A stretch of DNA of 64,000 nucleotides from Kluyvera sichuanensis (GCF_014218705.1 NZ_JABBJF010000007.1:121713-185712); one strand, 5' to 3'. Counted from the first letter of the stretch, positions 32,601-40,246 are shown. The notes: generated by a model from the sequence alone, not told the origin. Numbers and translations: made by a program.

Positions 32601-32895
32601 AAATATTCTGGCGCGCCTGAACGAGCTGTTCGTCACCGATAATCTCACCGATAAAGACATGATTAATTATGCCTTTGCGGTGCGCGATAAGCTGTCAGAA
32701 AACCAGGCGGTGATGACCCAGATTGCCAACAATACGCGCGAACAGGCGATGCTGGGCGATTTCCCGAAAGCCATTGATGATGCCGTGATGGACAGCAACG
32801 ACGCCCAGCAGGAGATGATGGTGCAATACCTCTCTAACCCTGAACTGGCGAAAGGTTTTGCCCGCGTGGTGTTTGATATGTTGAAAGGGGCTTAA
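29647..32895 (+). CDS. hsdR: type I restriction subunit HsdR
   Basis: ATP-dependent translocase and nuclease of 1082 residues. The PD-(D/E)XK nuclease has Asp164 in WRIDLVLF and Glu178-x-Lys180 in LELKS. The superfamily 2 motor has Walker A AGSGKS at 341-346 and the DEAH box in IADEAHSSQ. The helicase motifs QTGFDQPKL and QTLSRLNRTYPGK follow. It cuts unmodified DNA after translocation when joined to HsdM and HsdS. It is the last gene of hsdMSR; an McrB-like gene follows after 29 bases. Confidence 0.96.
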   Translation: MSMDSTKELIFQNEMIAQMEAKGWICGQTGGYDRERALYSQDALTFVQTTQPQEWEKFAKIYPTDTERHFLDALVAQLKKADINATDMLSRTYGTLGVLRHGIKSHNARFSLCQFKPEHNLNPETLTRYQQNICRIVPELVYSPHASNAAFEETGVKAKKWRIDLVLFVNGLPIATLELKSEFKQTVQNAITQYKKTRLPKDPDTNKPEPLLTFKRGALVHFAVSQYEVFMATKLEGDKTFFLPFNKGTHDGGAGNDIPEDANDYATSYLWNEVLLPDNLLKILASFVHLQIVEKENAIGLKYKSESLIFPRYHQWDVVNKLITAATVEGTGNKYLIQHSAGSGKSNSIAWTAHQLSRLYDENGEKQFHSVIVVTDRTVLDDQLQDTIYQFEHQDGVVGRINNKEGDGSKSEKLGNALLNAQPIIIVTIQTFPFVLKTIESNVSLKQRKYAVIADEAHSSQSGSTARQLKEVLMTEEADDDVEMSSEDILDATVAARKGSNNLNYYAFTATPKAKTLELFGRRPNPQEPASKTNKPEAFHVYSMRQAIEEGFILDVLKNYTNYKVAYKLLQKLDDPDREVDSKKAKIKLNQWVSLHDHNVSQKVKVIVEHFRKHVMHLLAGQAKAMVVTSSRKAAVRYKLAFDKYIAEQKYDKISAMVAFSGEVEFNEDDHNSLALLHQKFTEINMNPGLKGRDMRKAFDTDDYQVMLVANKFQTGFDQPKLCAMYVDKKLGGVECVQTLSRLNRTYPGKAQSGTFVFDFYNEPDEILGAFQPYYQTAELTDVSDPQLVFELFEKLRTSGIFLWNEVEQFCEAFFSKNKSNAAISNICKPAVQRWKNRYTSAIDAYVLAKEMFERTKKTGDIVLITNAENTFKECEKEKSKLDIFKKDLGSFVRFYEFMSQIVDYDDKNLEKLSLFARHLRPLLHEQRIEEDEIDLSNVEMSHYRLSKLHEQHLKLQKDAAEYKIKPGNDVGTAKPKDKKEEFLSNILARLNELFVTDNLTDKDMINYAFAVRDKLSENQAVMTQIANNTREQAMLGDFPKAIDDAVMDSNDAQQEMMVQYLSNPELAKGFARVVFDMLKGA

Positions 32896-32924
32896 CGCTT
32901 TTTCATCAAGGAGTGGTGTAAGAA

Positions 32925-34907
32925 ATGCTGAATTCGCTCGAGATATACCAGGCGTTGAATGAATTGGGGTACCGGCTTGAGGCTGGAAACTTCGAGCCAA
33001 GCTATGCGTCCGAGCATGCACTCGGGAATGGAAAGTATCTGTACGTCAAACGTAGCCAGGACGGCGTGGTCAAAAAGAGCCCATTGGTTCTTGCACCAGA
33101 AACTTATGCCCTAAAGACGGAAATTGATCGCATCGAGGGTATCCACTGCCTTTGGGAAAAAGTAAAAAGCACCAGCTACCGCCGTTACCCGAAAGATAAT
33201 GGTACGTCCCAATATGGTTTTGCGGCAGATGTTGAATCCGTTGAAGCGTTACAGGCGCTGGTGGCTTTGCTGGGCGGCCAACCATCTTTTACCACCCAAC
33301 CCGAAATAAAAAGAGATAACCAAAACAAGGAACAATCGCCAATGTATCCCTTAAACCAGATTCTCTTTGGGCCACCAGGCACGGGTAAAACCTACAGTAC
33401 CACCGAAATGGCGGTCAAAATTGCCGATAATGCGTGGTACCAACAGGCTACGTGGGAACATCATGGCAATGACTTACGGGAGTTGGTAAAAGAGCGCTAT
33501 AAGACGTTGGTAGAAAAGCAGCGCATTATGTTTACCACCTTCCACCAGAGCTTCTCCTATGAAGATTTTATCGAAGGGATTCGCGCAACTACTGATGAAA
33601 AATCGGGTGCGCTTCGCTACGAAGTTGTGGATGGTATTTTTAAACAGCTGTGCCTGAATGCCAGGGTTAAAGTTCAGGGGAGTGCAACACAATCTATCTC
33701 ACTCAAAGGTCGGCGGATCTGGAAGATGTCTCTGGGTAATACCATGGGCGGAGAAGAGGATGTGTATGAGGACTGCCTGGCAAACAATTATGTCCTGCTA
33801 GGTTGGGGAGAAGATATCGATTTTAGTAACTGCTCTACCTATGAGTCAGTTAAAGCTCGGATTGCATCAGAAAAACAGTCATTGGAAGGCACCAGTAATT
33901 ATATGGCTGTTGCCGTGAATACCTTTAAAAATATTATTAAGAATGGCGACTTAGTCGTCGTCTCTGATGGAAATCATAAGTTCCGTGCAATAGCTGAGAT
34001 TACAGGTGAGTATAGTTATTTACCCAATGATGAACGTGAGTATTACCATCAAATGCGTTCAGTTAAATGGCTAAGGACATACACCCCAAGTCTTCCTAAA
34101 GAGCAAATTTTCATCAAGTCACTATCTCAGATGACCCTTTATGAGTTGCAGGATACGACGATTGACCGTGAAAAATTAACCCAGTTGCTGGCTCCTGTTG
34201 AGAATGTCGATAGTCAGGATCTACCACATGTACTGATAATAGATGAAATCAACCGCGGTAATATAGCGCGTATCTTTGGTGAGCTTATTACTCTTCTTGA
34301 GTCGGACAAACGTCAAGGGGCCGATGATGAGTGGTCGCTGATGCTTCCCTATTCAAAGCAAGCATTCTCAGTACCGCAAAATGTTTATGTCATTGGGACG
34401 ATGAATACTGCGGATAAATCACTTATCCAAATGGACCTGGCGCTAAGACGACGCTTTAGCTTTACCGAAATGCCCGCACGACCGGAGCTGCTAGCTGGGG
34501 TCACTGCGTTCGGTGTTGATGTCGAAACGTTGTTAACGCGTATTAATCAGCGTATCGAAGCGCTGCTGGATAGTGAGCATATGATTGGCCATGCTTACTT
34601 TATGCCGCTAAAAAAATTAGAAAATAATGCCGACCGCGAAGCCTGTCTTGCCAGCATCTTCCAGGACAAAATCATTCCATTGCTAAGAGAGTATTTCTTT
34701 GATGATTATGAACGCATTGGTTGGGTGTTGAATGATTCGGTGAAAGCGAAAGAAAACCGTTTTATTTTATTGCAGCAGTCAGCTCAACTACCGGCATTTT
34801 CTGCACTATTCCCGAAAGCTATTGCGGATAGTTTGTCTGACAGGCGCTTCCGTATCAATGAAGATGCTTTCGCGTCGGCAGAAGCTTATCAGGGTATTGT
34901 CGCATGA
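32925..34907 (+). CDS. mcrB: McrB-type AAA+ GTPase with inserted PUA/EVE-like domain
   Basis: Motor subunit of a type IV (modification-dependent) restriction system; 660 residues. An N-terminal domain of about 115 residues that I do not recognise probably reads DNA. The McrB-family AAA+ core has Walker A GPPGTGKT (149-156), Walker B LIIDEINRGN (438-447), the McrB signature MNTADKS (493-499) and LRRRFSF (507-513). Between Walker A and B, residues about 257-395 are an extra domain. Its pattern (WKMSLGNT, then YVLLGWG, then GDLVVVSDGNHKFRAIAEITG) is that of EVE/YTH PUA-like readers. It overlaps mcrC by 4 bases. Confidence 0.9.
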   Translation: MLNSLEIYQALNELGYRLEAGNFEPSYASEHALGNGKYLYVKRSQDGVVKKSPLVLAPETYALKTEIDRIEGIHCLWEKVKSTSYRRYPKDNGTSQYGFAADVESVEALQALVALLGGQPSFTTQPEIKRDNQNKEQSPMYPLNQILFGPPGTGKTYSTTEMAVKIADNAWYQQATWEHHGNDLRELVKERYKTLVEKQRIMFTTFHQSFSYEDFIEGIRATTDEKSGALRYEVVDGIFKQLCLNARVKVQGSATQSISLKGRRIWKMSLGNTMGGEEDVYEDCLANNYVLLGWGEDIDFSNCSTYESVKARIASEKQSLEGTSNYMAVAVNTFKNIIKNGDLVVVSDGNHKFRAIAEITGEYSYLPNDEREYYHQMRSVKWLRTYTPSLPKEQIFIKSLSQMTLYELQDTTIDREKLTQLLAPVENVDSQDLPHVLIIDEINRGNIARIFGELITLLESDKRQGADDEWSLMLPYSKQAFSVPQNVYVIGTMNTADKSLIQMDLALRRRFSFTEMPARPELLAGVTAFGVDVETLLTRINQRIEALLDSEHMIGHAYFMPLKKLENNADREACLASIFQDKIIPLLREYFFDDYERIGWVLNDSVKAKENRFILLQQSAQLPAFSALFPKAIADSLSDRRFRINEDAFASAEAYQGIVA

Positions 34908-36262
34908 TGATCCAGGTCCGGGAATATGCTCTGCTTACCTGTGATAACTCTCAACCAGTCAGTATGGATTTGGGAATTGTCTCTGAGGCAACCTTTTCCT
35001 GGCTTGAGCAATTGCAACAAACGTGGAGTGGGACCTCTCAAATTCTCAGCCGAGAAGGGAAGCGGTTTTTGCGTTTGGGAAGCTATGTCGGTTATCTACA
35101 ATCCCCGAATGGCGAGTCAATTGAAATTCTGCCAAAAACCACATTTGAAGCGCCAACGGAGGTAGACCCTCTACGTCAGCTTTTACGCCGAATGCTAAGT
35201 GCCTCTTTAGGAATTACGCCCCGTGAGGCGGACCAGGCAGCCTTGCAACGTAGTGAGCAGCCTCTACATGAATGGATAATCAGTGAGTTTTTGCGACATC
35301 TTGCTGATTTAGTACGCAAAGGACTGCGTTTCGATTATCACCTCATCGAAGACGAACATAGCGCGTTCATCCGCGGTCAATTGAATGTCACTGCGCAAAT
35401 GAGAATGCCCCCGGGCAGAGGCACTCAGTTTCATGTGCGCTATGCGGAGTTCTCTCCTCAGCGTATCGAAAACCGTCTGTTACGGACGGCTTTGGTTTGG
35501 GCGCTTAAAATGACCAGGCAAGGGCAGAGCTGGAGACAAGCAAATTCACTTAGCCACCAACTGGATGGAATAGAGCCTATTTGTGGCAGTACAACACAAT
35601 CCTTGAGGCAATGGAGTGACGGCAAGTATCTCCTCGGCTATCGTGCCATAAAGCCGTGGTGCCAGCTCATTCTTGAGCAGATGAATCCAGATTTTCAACA
35701 TGGCCCTCATCAGGGTATTTCCCTGTTGTTCCCGATGGAGAGGTTATATGAAGGCTGGGTAGGATACGGCCTGGCTGGAGCGTTGTATCATGATTACAAA
35801 CTTATAGAACAGACTAAGAGCCAGTACTTGTTAGAGCATGTCCCTGTTGGTGAAGAGTCATCTCAACGATGGTTTATGCTTAAACCGGACTTTCTTATCA
35901 ACGGTGAGCAGACGGTGGTTCTGGATTCCAAGTGGAAGCTATTAGATAGCAGAGCCGGTGACAGTCTGAAGAAGTATGAAATAAGCCAGGCTGACCTGTA
36001 TCAGATGTTCGCCTATGGGCAAAAGTACCTTCATGGGCAAGGCAATATGATGCTGATTTATCCGCGTCATCAGTACTTTGCTACACCATTGCCGGTGTTC
36101 CGTTTCGACGAAGATTTATCTCTATGGTGTGTGCCCTTTGACCTTGAATCTGCCGAGTTGGTAAAAGGTGAGTGGCAGGATTCGTTCCGTTGTTTCCCCG
36201 GTGATGATCCTTCAAAAGTTTATGACGAACAACAAAGTAGCCACGAATTACTTGTGGGTTAG
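34904..36262 (+). CDS. mcrC: McrC-type nuclease subunit
   Basis: Nuclease partner of the McrB-like motor; 452 residues. The N-terminal half has a PUA-like McrC domain (FLRLGSYVGYLQSPNGESIE). The C-terminal nuclease reads LKPDFLINGEQTVVLDSKWK, giving the PD-x(n)-D-x-K catalytic pattern of McrC. It is translationally coupled to the gene before it (ATGATG overlap), and a further ORF follows after 21 bases. Confidence 0.93.
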   Translation: MMIQVREYALLTCDNSQPVSMDLGIVSEATFSWLEQLQQTWSGTSQILSREGKRFLRLGSYVGYLQSPNGESIEILPKTTFEAPTEVDPLRQLLRRMLSASLGITPREADQAALQRSEQPLHEWIISEFLRHLADLVRKGLRFDYHLIEDEHSAFIRGQLNVTAQMRMPPGRGTQFHVRYAEFSPQRIENRLLRTALVWALKMTRQGQSWRQANSLSHQLDGIEPICGSTTQSLRQWSDGKYLLGYRAIKPWCQLILEQMNPDFQHGPHQGISLLFPMERLYEGWVGYGLAGALYHDYKLIEQTKSQYLLEHVPVGEESSQRWFMLKPDFLINGEQTVVLDSKWKLLDSRAGDSLKKYEISQADLYQMFAYGQKYLHGQGNMMLIYPRHQYFATPLPVFRFDEDLSLWCVPFDLESAELVKGEWQDSFRCFPGDDPSKVYDEQQSSHELLVG

Positions 36263-36283
36263 AGAGATGAGGGAGGAGTAATA

Positions 36284-36901
36284 ATGGCCTATAAGGATTT
36301 CTACCATTTACTGTTGGAATCTTTTTCCCAACCTGTTGAGCTGTTCACAGGGTCAAGGAATGTACCTTTTACACTTTATGCTGAAGAGGCAAAACTGTTT
36401 GTTCGAAATGGAAAAGATAATATCAGCCGTATCGATCCTAAAGAAGTTGCCGCATTTGTTGAGAGATTTGAAGAAATCGAAAGCTTGTTAGCGAAAGACT
36501 ACCAGGATGTAACTTTCAAAGCCTCCTATTTGCTAGCTGCAATGAAATATATTACTGGACAACATGCTTCCATTGTACGATTTCACAGCGAGGAGCTTTC
36601 TAACAGCGAAGCGCAATATAAAGACTGGCTTAATTCAAACCCTGAAGGCTATGTTTTAAATTTGCTAAAAAGGAGTGAGGTAAGCCATGGACTGGATCCT
36701 ACAAATTCAACTTGCCTGCATTCAGCTAGTTGCGCTTCGGTGAATAATGAGCGCAGCTATTCTCATTCTGAGCCATTCACTGGCAATGATTACTTTAAAA
36801 TTTGCTCAGTAAACCTCGGTGAACTTGAGCAAGCGGCCATCAAAGCAACAAGGCTTAGCATCGTGAAAAGACATTCTTGTTTAAAGAGTAAGGAGCGTTA
36901 A
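36284..36901 (+). CDS. unrecognised 205-residue protein behind mcrC
   Basis: A soluble, acidic N-terminal domain (residues 1-125, helical: IDPKEVAAFVERFEEIESLL) is followed by a Ser/Asn-rich, Cys-containing low-complexity stretch (130-175) and a basic end (KRHSCLKSKER). I do not recognise it. It has a very strong Shine-Dalgarno (GGGAGGAG) 6 bases before the ATG and follows mcrC by 21 bases, so it belongs to the same transcript. It may be an accessory of the McrBC system. Confidence 0.7.
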   Translation: MAYKDFYHLLLESFSQPVELFTGSRNVPFTLYAEEAKLFVRNGKDNISRIDPKEVAAFVERFEEIESLLAKDYQDVTFKASYLLAAMKYITGQHASIVRFHSEELSNSEAQYKDWLNSNPEGYVLNLLKRSEVSHGLDPTNSTCLHSASCASVNNERSYSHSEPFTGNDYFKICSVNLGELEQAAIKATRLSIVKRHSCLKSKER

Positions 36902-37173
36902 TTCTACTTTAACGCTTTATATAGGCTCAACGTTTGTGTAGGCAGTTGGTCGCTATCCTCAAAACTGATCCCAATCCGTTTTCAGCCACCAGTAAGTTAT
37001 GTCGGGCAACCTCAAGATGTGATAGCAAAGACTGATCGTTTTACTCTCAAGTTTGGGGTTTCTTCGCTGACGAGTCGTTGCAGCAGAGCATGAATGTTCG
37101 CGCTACCTGACCCCATTTCGACGCAAACAAAAAGGAGTTAGACGAATTCTCGCCTAACTCCTTATTTTATCTG
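36902..37173. other. right end of the defence island
   Basis: About 270 bases without a gene. It contains the integrase-type core TACCTGACCC at 37104-37113 and a terminator hairpin at 37132-37163 just before the attachment repeat. Confidence 0.6.
37132..37170 (-). terminator. hairpin beside the right attachment repeat
   Basis: A perfect 10-bp stem AAGGAGTTAG/CTAACTCCTT with a 12-base loop. ATTTTAT follows on the plus strand. In the single-island state it would sit just downstream of the rebuilt tRNA gene, replacing the hairpin at 21290-21317. The T-run favours termination of plus-strand transcripts leaving the island. Confidence 0.55.
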
Positions 37174-37218
37174 GTGGCCCCTGTTGGGTTTGAACCAACG
37201 ACCAAGCGATTATGAGTC
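37174..37218 (-). repeat. second attachment repeat (island/prophage junction)
   Basis: Identical over 45 bases to 21326-21370 and again only the 3' part of tRNA-Ile(CAT). The tRNA 5' half should therefore lie at the far end of the prophage, outside the window. It serves as the right end of the island and left end of the prophage. Confidence 0.9.
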
Positions 37219-37257
37219 CGAATTAATAACCAATAAAATCAATAAATTACATAAAAA

Positions 37258-38343
37258 TCAGGCGCATAGTAATTCGTATATTGTCGAAAAGCGTTGCATA
37301 GTGCTTAGCTCTGCTGCCACTTTGCTGCCATTAATCAGGTTTAACGGGTTAAGGCTTACAGCCTCGGTTAAGTGGTCCGGCGCGAAGTGAGCATAGCGCA
37401 TTGTGACCTTAATATCCGTGTGACCGAGGATGCGCTGCAGCACCAGAATATTCCCCCCGCGCATCATAAAGTGGCTGGCAAAAGTATGCCGTAGAACGTG
37501 GGAGAGTTGACCGTCTGGCAGCTCAATGCCTGCACGCTTAATGGCGCCACGAAACGCAGAATAACAGCCAGTGAACAAAGGTTTTGAAGTTCGGTTTTTG
37601 GGGAGTTCTTCAAAAAGCTCATCACTAATTGGAACGGCCCGGTTCTTTTTGCCTTTAGTTTTAATGTAGGTAATTTTCCCGGGGCTGATTTGTTTGCCGG
37701 TCAGAGATTCAGCCTCACCCCAGCGTGCGCCGGTCGCCAGGCAAATTTTAACAACCATCAATAAATCACCAGCCCGGCTTTTCTCGCATTCTTCCAAAAG
37801 CCGGGTTGCTTCTTCCACTGTCAGCCAGGCCAGCTCGGCCTCATCTATTTTAAACTCACGGACGTTATCTAGCGGGTTGGGAGCATTCCAGTCATCAAGG
37901 CGTTTAAGTTCGTTAAACATGGCCCGGAAGTAGGCTAGTTCCAGGTTAACCGTGCGAGGGGTTACAGCCTTAACTCTGTCTGAGCGTGTGATTTTCCCGC
38001 TTAGGCGCTGTTGACGGTAGGTGGCGAATAGTTTTGCGTTGAACTCAGTTGCCAGCGGGTTGCCCATGGCTAAGCAGGCAAATTCCATTGCACCTTTTCG
38101 CTTTAGACCGTCAGCTAGGGTAACGCCGTGAGAGTCATACCAGGTCTGGACAAGATCGATAACCCGCCGCTTATCTGCTTTCTCTCCTAACCAGGGCTTA
38201 TCCTGTACCTGTTCTTTGTAATGGCGCTCATAAGCAAGGGCTTCCCCTTTGGTTGCGAACTGGCGGCGTATGCGTTTACCGTCGCGTCCATTGGGGAAAA
38301 ACTGCGCCTGCCATTTTCCGTTGCTTAATTTGCTGACAGCCAT
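37258..38343 (-). CDS. int: P2-type phage integrase
   Basis: Tyrosine recombinase of 361 residues for prophage integration and excision. The N-terminal SAM-like arm-binding region is followed by the catalytic Arg in ATGARWGEAESL, HxxR in SHVLRHTFASH, His in LGHTDIKVT and the nucleophile in MRYAHF. It is clearly different from the island integrase at 21564, although both use the same tRNA target. Its 3' end lies 40 bases from the attachment repeat. The BRCT-protein gene ends 4 bases upstream. Confidence 0.94.
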   Translation of the reverse strand: MAVSKLSNGKWQAQFFPNGRDGKRIRRQFATKGEALAYERHYKEQVQDKPWLGEKADKRRVIDLVQTWYDSHGVTLADGLKRKGAMEFACLAMGNPLATEFNAKLFATYRQQRLSGKITRSDRVKAVTPRTVNLELAYFRAMFNELKRLDDWNAPNPLDNVREFKIDEAELAWLTVEEATRLLEECEKSRAGDLLMVVKICLATGARWGEAESLTGKQISPGKITYIKTKGKKNRAVPISDELFEELPKNRTSKPLFTGCYSAFRGAIKRAGIELPDGQLSHVLRHTFASHFMMRGGNILVLQRILGHTDIKVTMRYAHFAPDHLTEAVSLNPLNLINGSKVAAELSTMQRFSTIYELLCA

Positions 38344-38346
38344 AAC

Positions 38347-39240
38347 TTAACCTTGGTTTGTTGAGCGCATTAGGCTTTGCCAATGTTCCTCACTGAGGAT
38401 TTTAAGAGGAGCACCTTTATTATCTCGGTAGTCAATGGCCTGCTCAATTTTTCTGCCAAAACTTTGGAATTTCCAATCTTTAGAGCTAAGTGCTCCTATG
38501 ATGAGGTAATCCAAATCTTGGGTTACGCGATCGGATATTTTACACCCAAGTTTAATTAGGTCGGTTTCACATTGGCGACGGGAGCCACATAAGAACTTCC
38601 CGGTGAGGCATACCTTGCTGCTTTCTGGGTTGAACTTCTCGATCAGGTCTACTGGTGATGTTGTGGAGTACCCGTCTACTATCCCCTCGGAAATGTTAGA
38701 ACCTGTGAAAGCAGTGATCTCCTGCAACAATGCAATACGTTCGTCCTCAGTTATGACCCCATCACTGAGAATCTCTTTGACTAATTCATATAAATGTTTG
38801 CCGGGATAGTTATTTTTAAGGCTGGCATTATTGGAGAGGAACCAATTAAGATATCTGATTTCATCATTGCTCAGATGATAATCAGAAGCCATTCCTTTGC
38901 ATAATCCTTCCAGTAGATGCTTGTCTGAATCAACGGAATAAAGGTCAATATTTGGCGTGTCAATCAGGCCGCGTTGCATCTCAAGTAACAATTCTTTTAA
39001 ATCATCTAGTTCGTTTTGTTCTACGATGCCATCAGAAAGAATGTCTGCAATCCTATCTCTAATGCAACCCACATAATAGTTTTGCGAAATTATTTCCGAT
39101 TCTAATAACCATGTATCAAGAAAAATCATTTCCTTTTCGCTGACTTTTCCGTCGCAGGTCATGCCTTCGATAATATTGATAAGGTTTGCAATAGCCTTAT
39201 CTCTATTATGTGAATAATTTAATGCGCTGAACTGACTCAT
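38347..39240 (-). CDS. TerB-like/BRCT-domain protein in the lysogeny region
   Basis: A 297-residue protein. Residues 1-185 hold two similar helical units, each with an acidic loop (CDGKVSEKEM and SDGIVEQNEL; SDYHLSNDEI and SDGVITEDER) resembling TerB-type metal-binding modules. Residues about 205-290 form a BRCT domain (SKVCLTGKFLCGSRRQCETDL, then LDYLIIGALSSKDW). BRCT domains bind phosphopeptides or DNA breaks. It lies between int and the repressor, read in the same direction as both, so it is probably expressed in the lysogen. Its role is unknown. Confidence 0.8.
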   Translation of the reverse strand: MSQFSALNYSHNRDKAIANLINIIEGMTCDGKVSEKEMIFLDTWLLESEIISQNYYVGCIRDRIADILSDGIVEQNELDDLKELLLEMQRGLIDTPNIDLYSVDSDKHLLEGLCKGMASDYHLSNDEIRYLNWFLSNNASLKNNYPGKHLYELVKEILSDGVITEDERIALLQEITAFTGSNISEGIVDGYSTTSPVDLIEKFNPESSKVCLTGKFLCGSRRQCETDLIKLGCKISDRVTQDLDYLIIGALSSKDWKFQSFGRKIEQAIDYRDNKGAPLKILSEEHWQSLMRSTNQG

Positions 39241-39251
39241 TTTAAATCTCC

Positions 39252-39881
39252 TTATTCCATAAACTCAGTTTTGCTGATGACTTTCCCGAGAACCTTGATT
39301 TCAGATACAGAGCATTCAAATGATGCTTTGCCGTTCTCTACGCGTATACGGCCTCCTGGGAAGCGGTAAAGCTCTCGTACACTAGCGATTCCATCAATTT
39401 CAATAAACCAGAAACCGTCTACCAGCTCACCTTCATAGCTGTCTGCTAGATACGTTGTTTTATCAGCTGTCAAAATGAATGGTGATGTTAAGCCGTCAGG
39501 AATGGTTGACGTATCAGTGATAATTTCTTTTTGGGTAACAATGTTCCCATTTGTGATGTCTATATGTTTTAGATGCACGGTTTCGTGATCGCGCCCATCC
39601 ACAAATTTATTGCCAGTGCCCGTACTTAGCCAGATTAACGATGCGCCCGTTTCGAGATGGCAAACTATGACCCAATCAGCCGGAAATGTGTCGCGCGCAT
39701 ACCTATTCGCCATGGTGCTCTGAGATACACCTAATTGATTACAAAGGGAAATTCTGGTCGTAAATCCATAGGCATCAAGGATGCGCCCTATTACCTCTTT
39801 ACCACCTCTATTCTGAAATATGAAATCTCGAATCAAGCTGATGTCATCTTTTTTCGTTAAGTTTGTGGTTGACACGTTCAT
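39252..39881 (-). CDS. cI: CI repressor (186 type)
   Basis: Prophage repressor of 209 residues. The N-terminal helix-turn-helix belongs to the phage 186 CI family (GRILDAYGFTTRISLCNQLGVSQSTMANRYARDTFPADW, residues about 32-70). The C-terminal beta-rich domain mediates oligomerisation; no LexA-type Ser-Lys autocleavage pattern is evident, consistent with induction by an antirepressor. It is divergent from the Cox/Apl gene, and the lytic promoter at 39869-39897 overlaps its 5' end. Confidence 0.88.
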   Translation of the reverse strand: MNVSTTNLTKKDDISLIRDFIFQNRGGKEVIGRILDAYGFTTRISLCNQLGVSQSTMANRYARDTFPADWVIVCHLETGASLIWLSTGTGNKFVDGRDHETVHLKHIDITNGNIVTQKEIITDTSTIPDGLTSPFILTADKTTYLADSYEGELVDGFWFIEIDGIASVRELYRFPGGRIRVENGKASFECSVSEIKVLGKVISKTEFME

Positions 39882-39897
39882 TTGGTGATCCTAATAT
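39869..39897 (+). promoter_or_regulatory. early lytic promoter pR
   Basis: TTGACA, 17 bases, TAATAT: a near-perfect sigma-70 promoter pointing at the Cox/Apl gene. Its -35 lies within the first codons of cI, as in a tightly packed 186-type switch. Confidence 0.8.
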
Positions 39898-39916
39898 CTC
39901 GATTCAAGATGTTGTG

Positions 39917-39971
39917 AATAGTGTGAAACAGTGACGAATAGTGAGTTCGTCGCTCAAACTGAGGAATAGTG
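39917..39971. repeat. three AATAGTG direct repeats in the lysogeny switch
   Basis: AATAGTG at 39917-39923, 39937-39943 and 39965-39971 (centre spacings 20 and 28). They lie between pR and the Cox/Apl start and probably bind CI or the Apl/Cox protein. Confidence 0.6.
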
Positions 39972-39975
39972 CATC

Positions 39976-40212
39976 ATGAATCGTAACTTTTCAATGCGCC
40001 CCAGCATCAATCTTGTGGTGTCTGAGCCATTCATCACACTGGATGAGTTCTGTCGTCGCACCGGCTACAAGCTTAGCTATGCCCGCCAGATGGTCCGCGA
40101 AGGGCGTTTACCTATTCGTAAAAAAGAAGGGGTAAACAGCCTGGTCGAAGTAAACATGTTCGCGTTGACGATGGAAGCAGCTCAAGGCTGTGAAATCGCA
40201 ATGCGAGCCTGA
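39976..40212 (+). CDS. Cox/Apl-type excisionase and regulator
   Basis: A 78-residue winged-helix protein (ITLDEFCRRTGYKLSYARQM, then EGRLPIRKKEG), the usual size of P2 Cox and 186 Apl. These proteins repress the lysogenic promoter and direct excision at att. It is the first gene of the lytic transcript from the promoter at 39869-39897. Confidence 0.85.
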   Translation: MNRNFSMRPSINLVVSEPFITLDEFCRRTGYKLSYARQMVREGRLPIRKKEGVNSLVEVNMFALTMEAAQGCEIAMRA

Positions 40213-40246
40213 TAGTTCCATTTTGGGATATAGAGAGGCACTTAAC

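Larger units (their letters stand above)
21326..37218. mobile_element. integrated defence island at tRNA-Ile (ileX-type)
   Basis: A segment of 15.9 kb bounded by an identical 45-bp direct repeat (21326-21370 and 37174-37218). A tyrosine integrase gene sits at its left end. Cargo: Fic protein, a HigA-like regulator, type I restriction-modification, McrBC and several orphans. Strongly varying base composition (the hsdS variable regions are AT-rich, hsdM and hsdR GC-rich) indicates assembled foreign DNA. No P4-type replication or capsid-size genes are seen, so it is not a P4 satellite. Confidence 0.88.

Noticed and set aside
21326..37218. P4-type phage satellite
   Set aside because: The integrase is P4-like, but no alpha replication protein, psu, sid or delta homologue is present.
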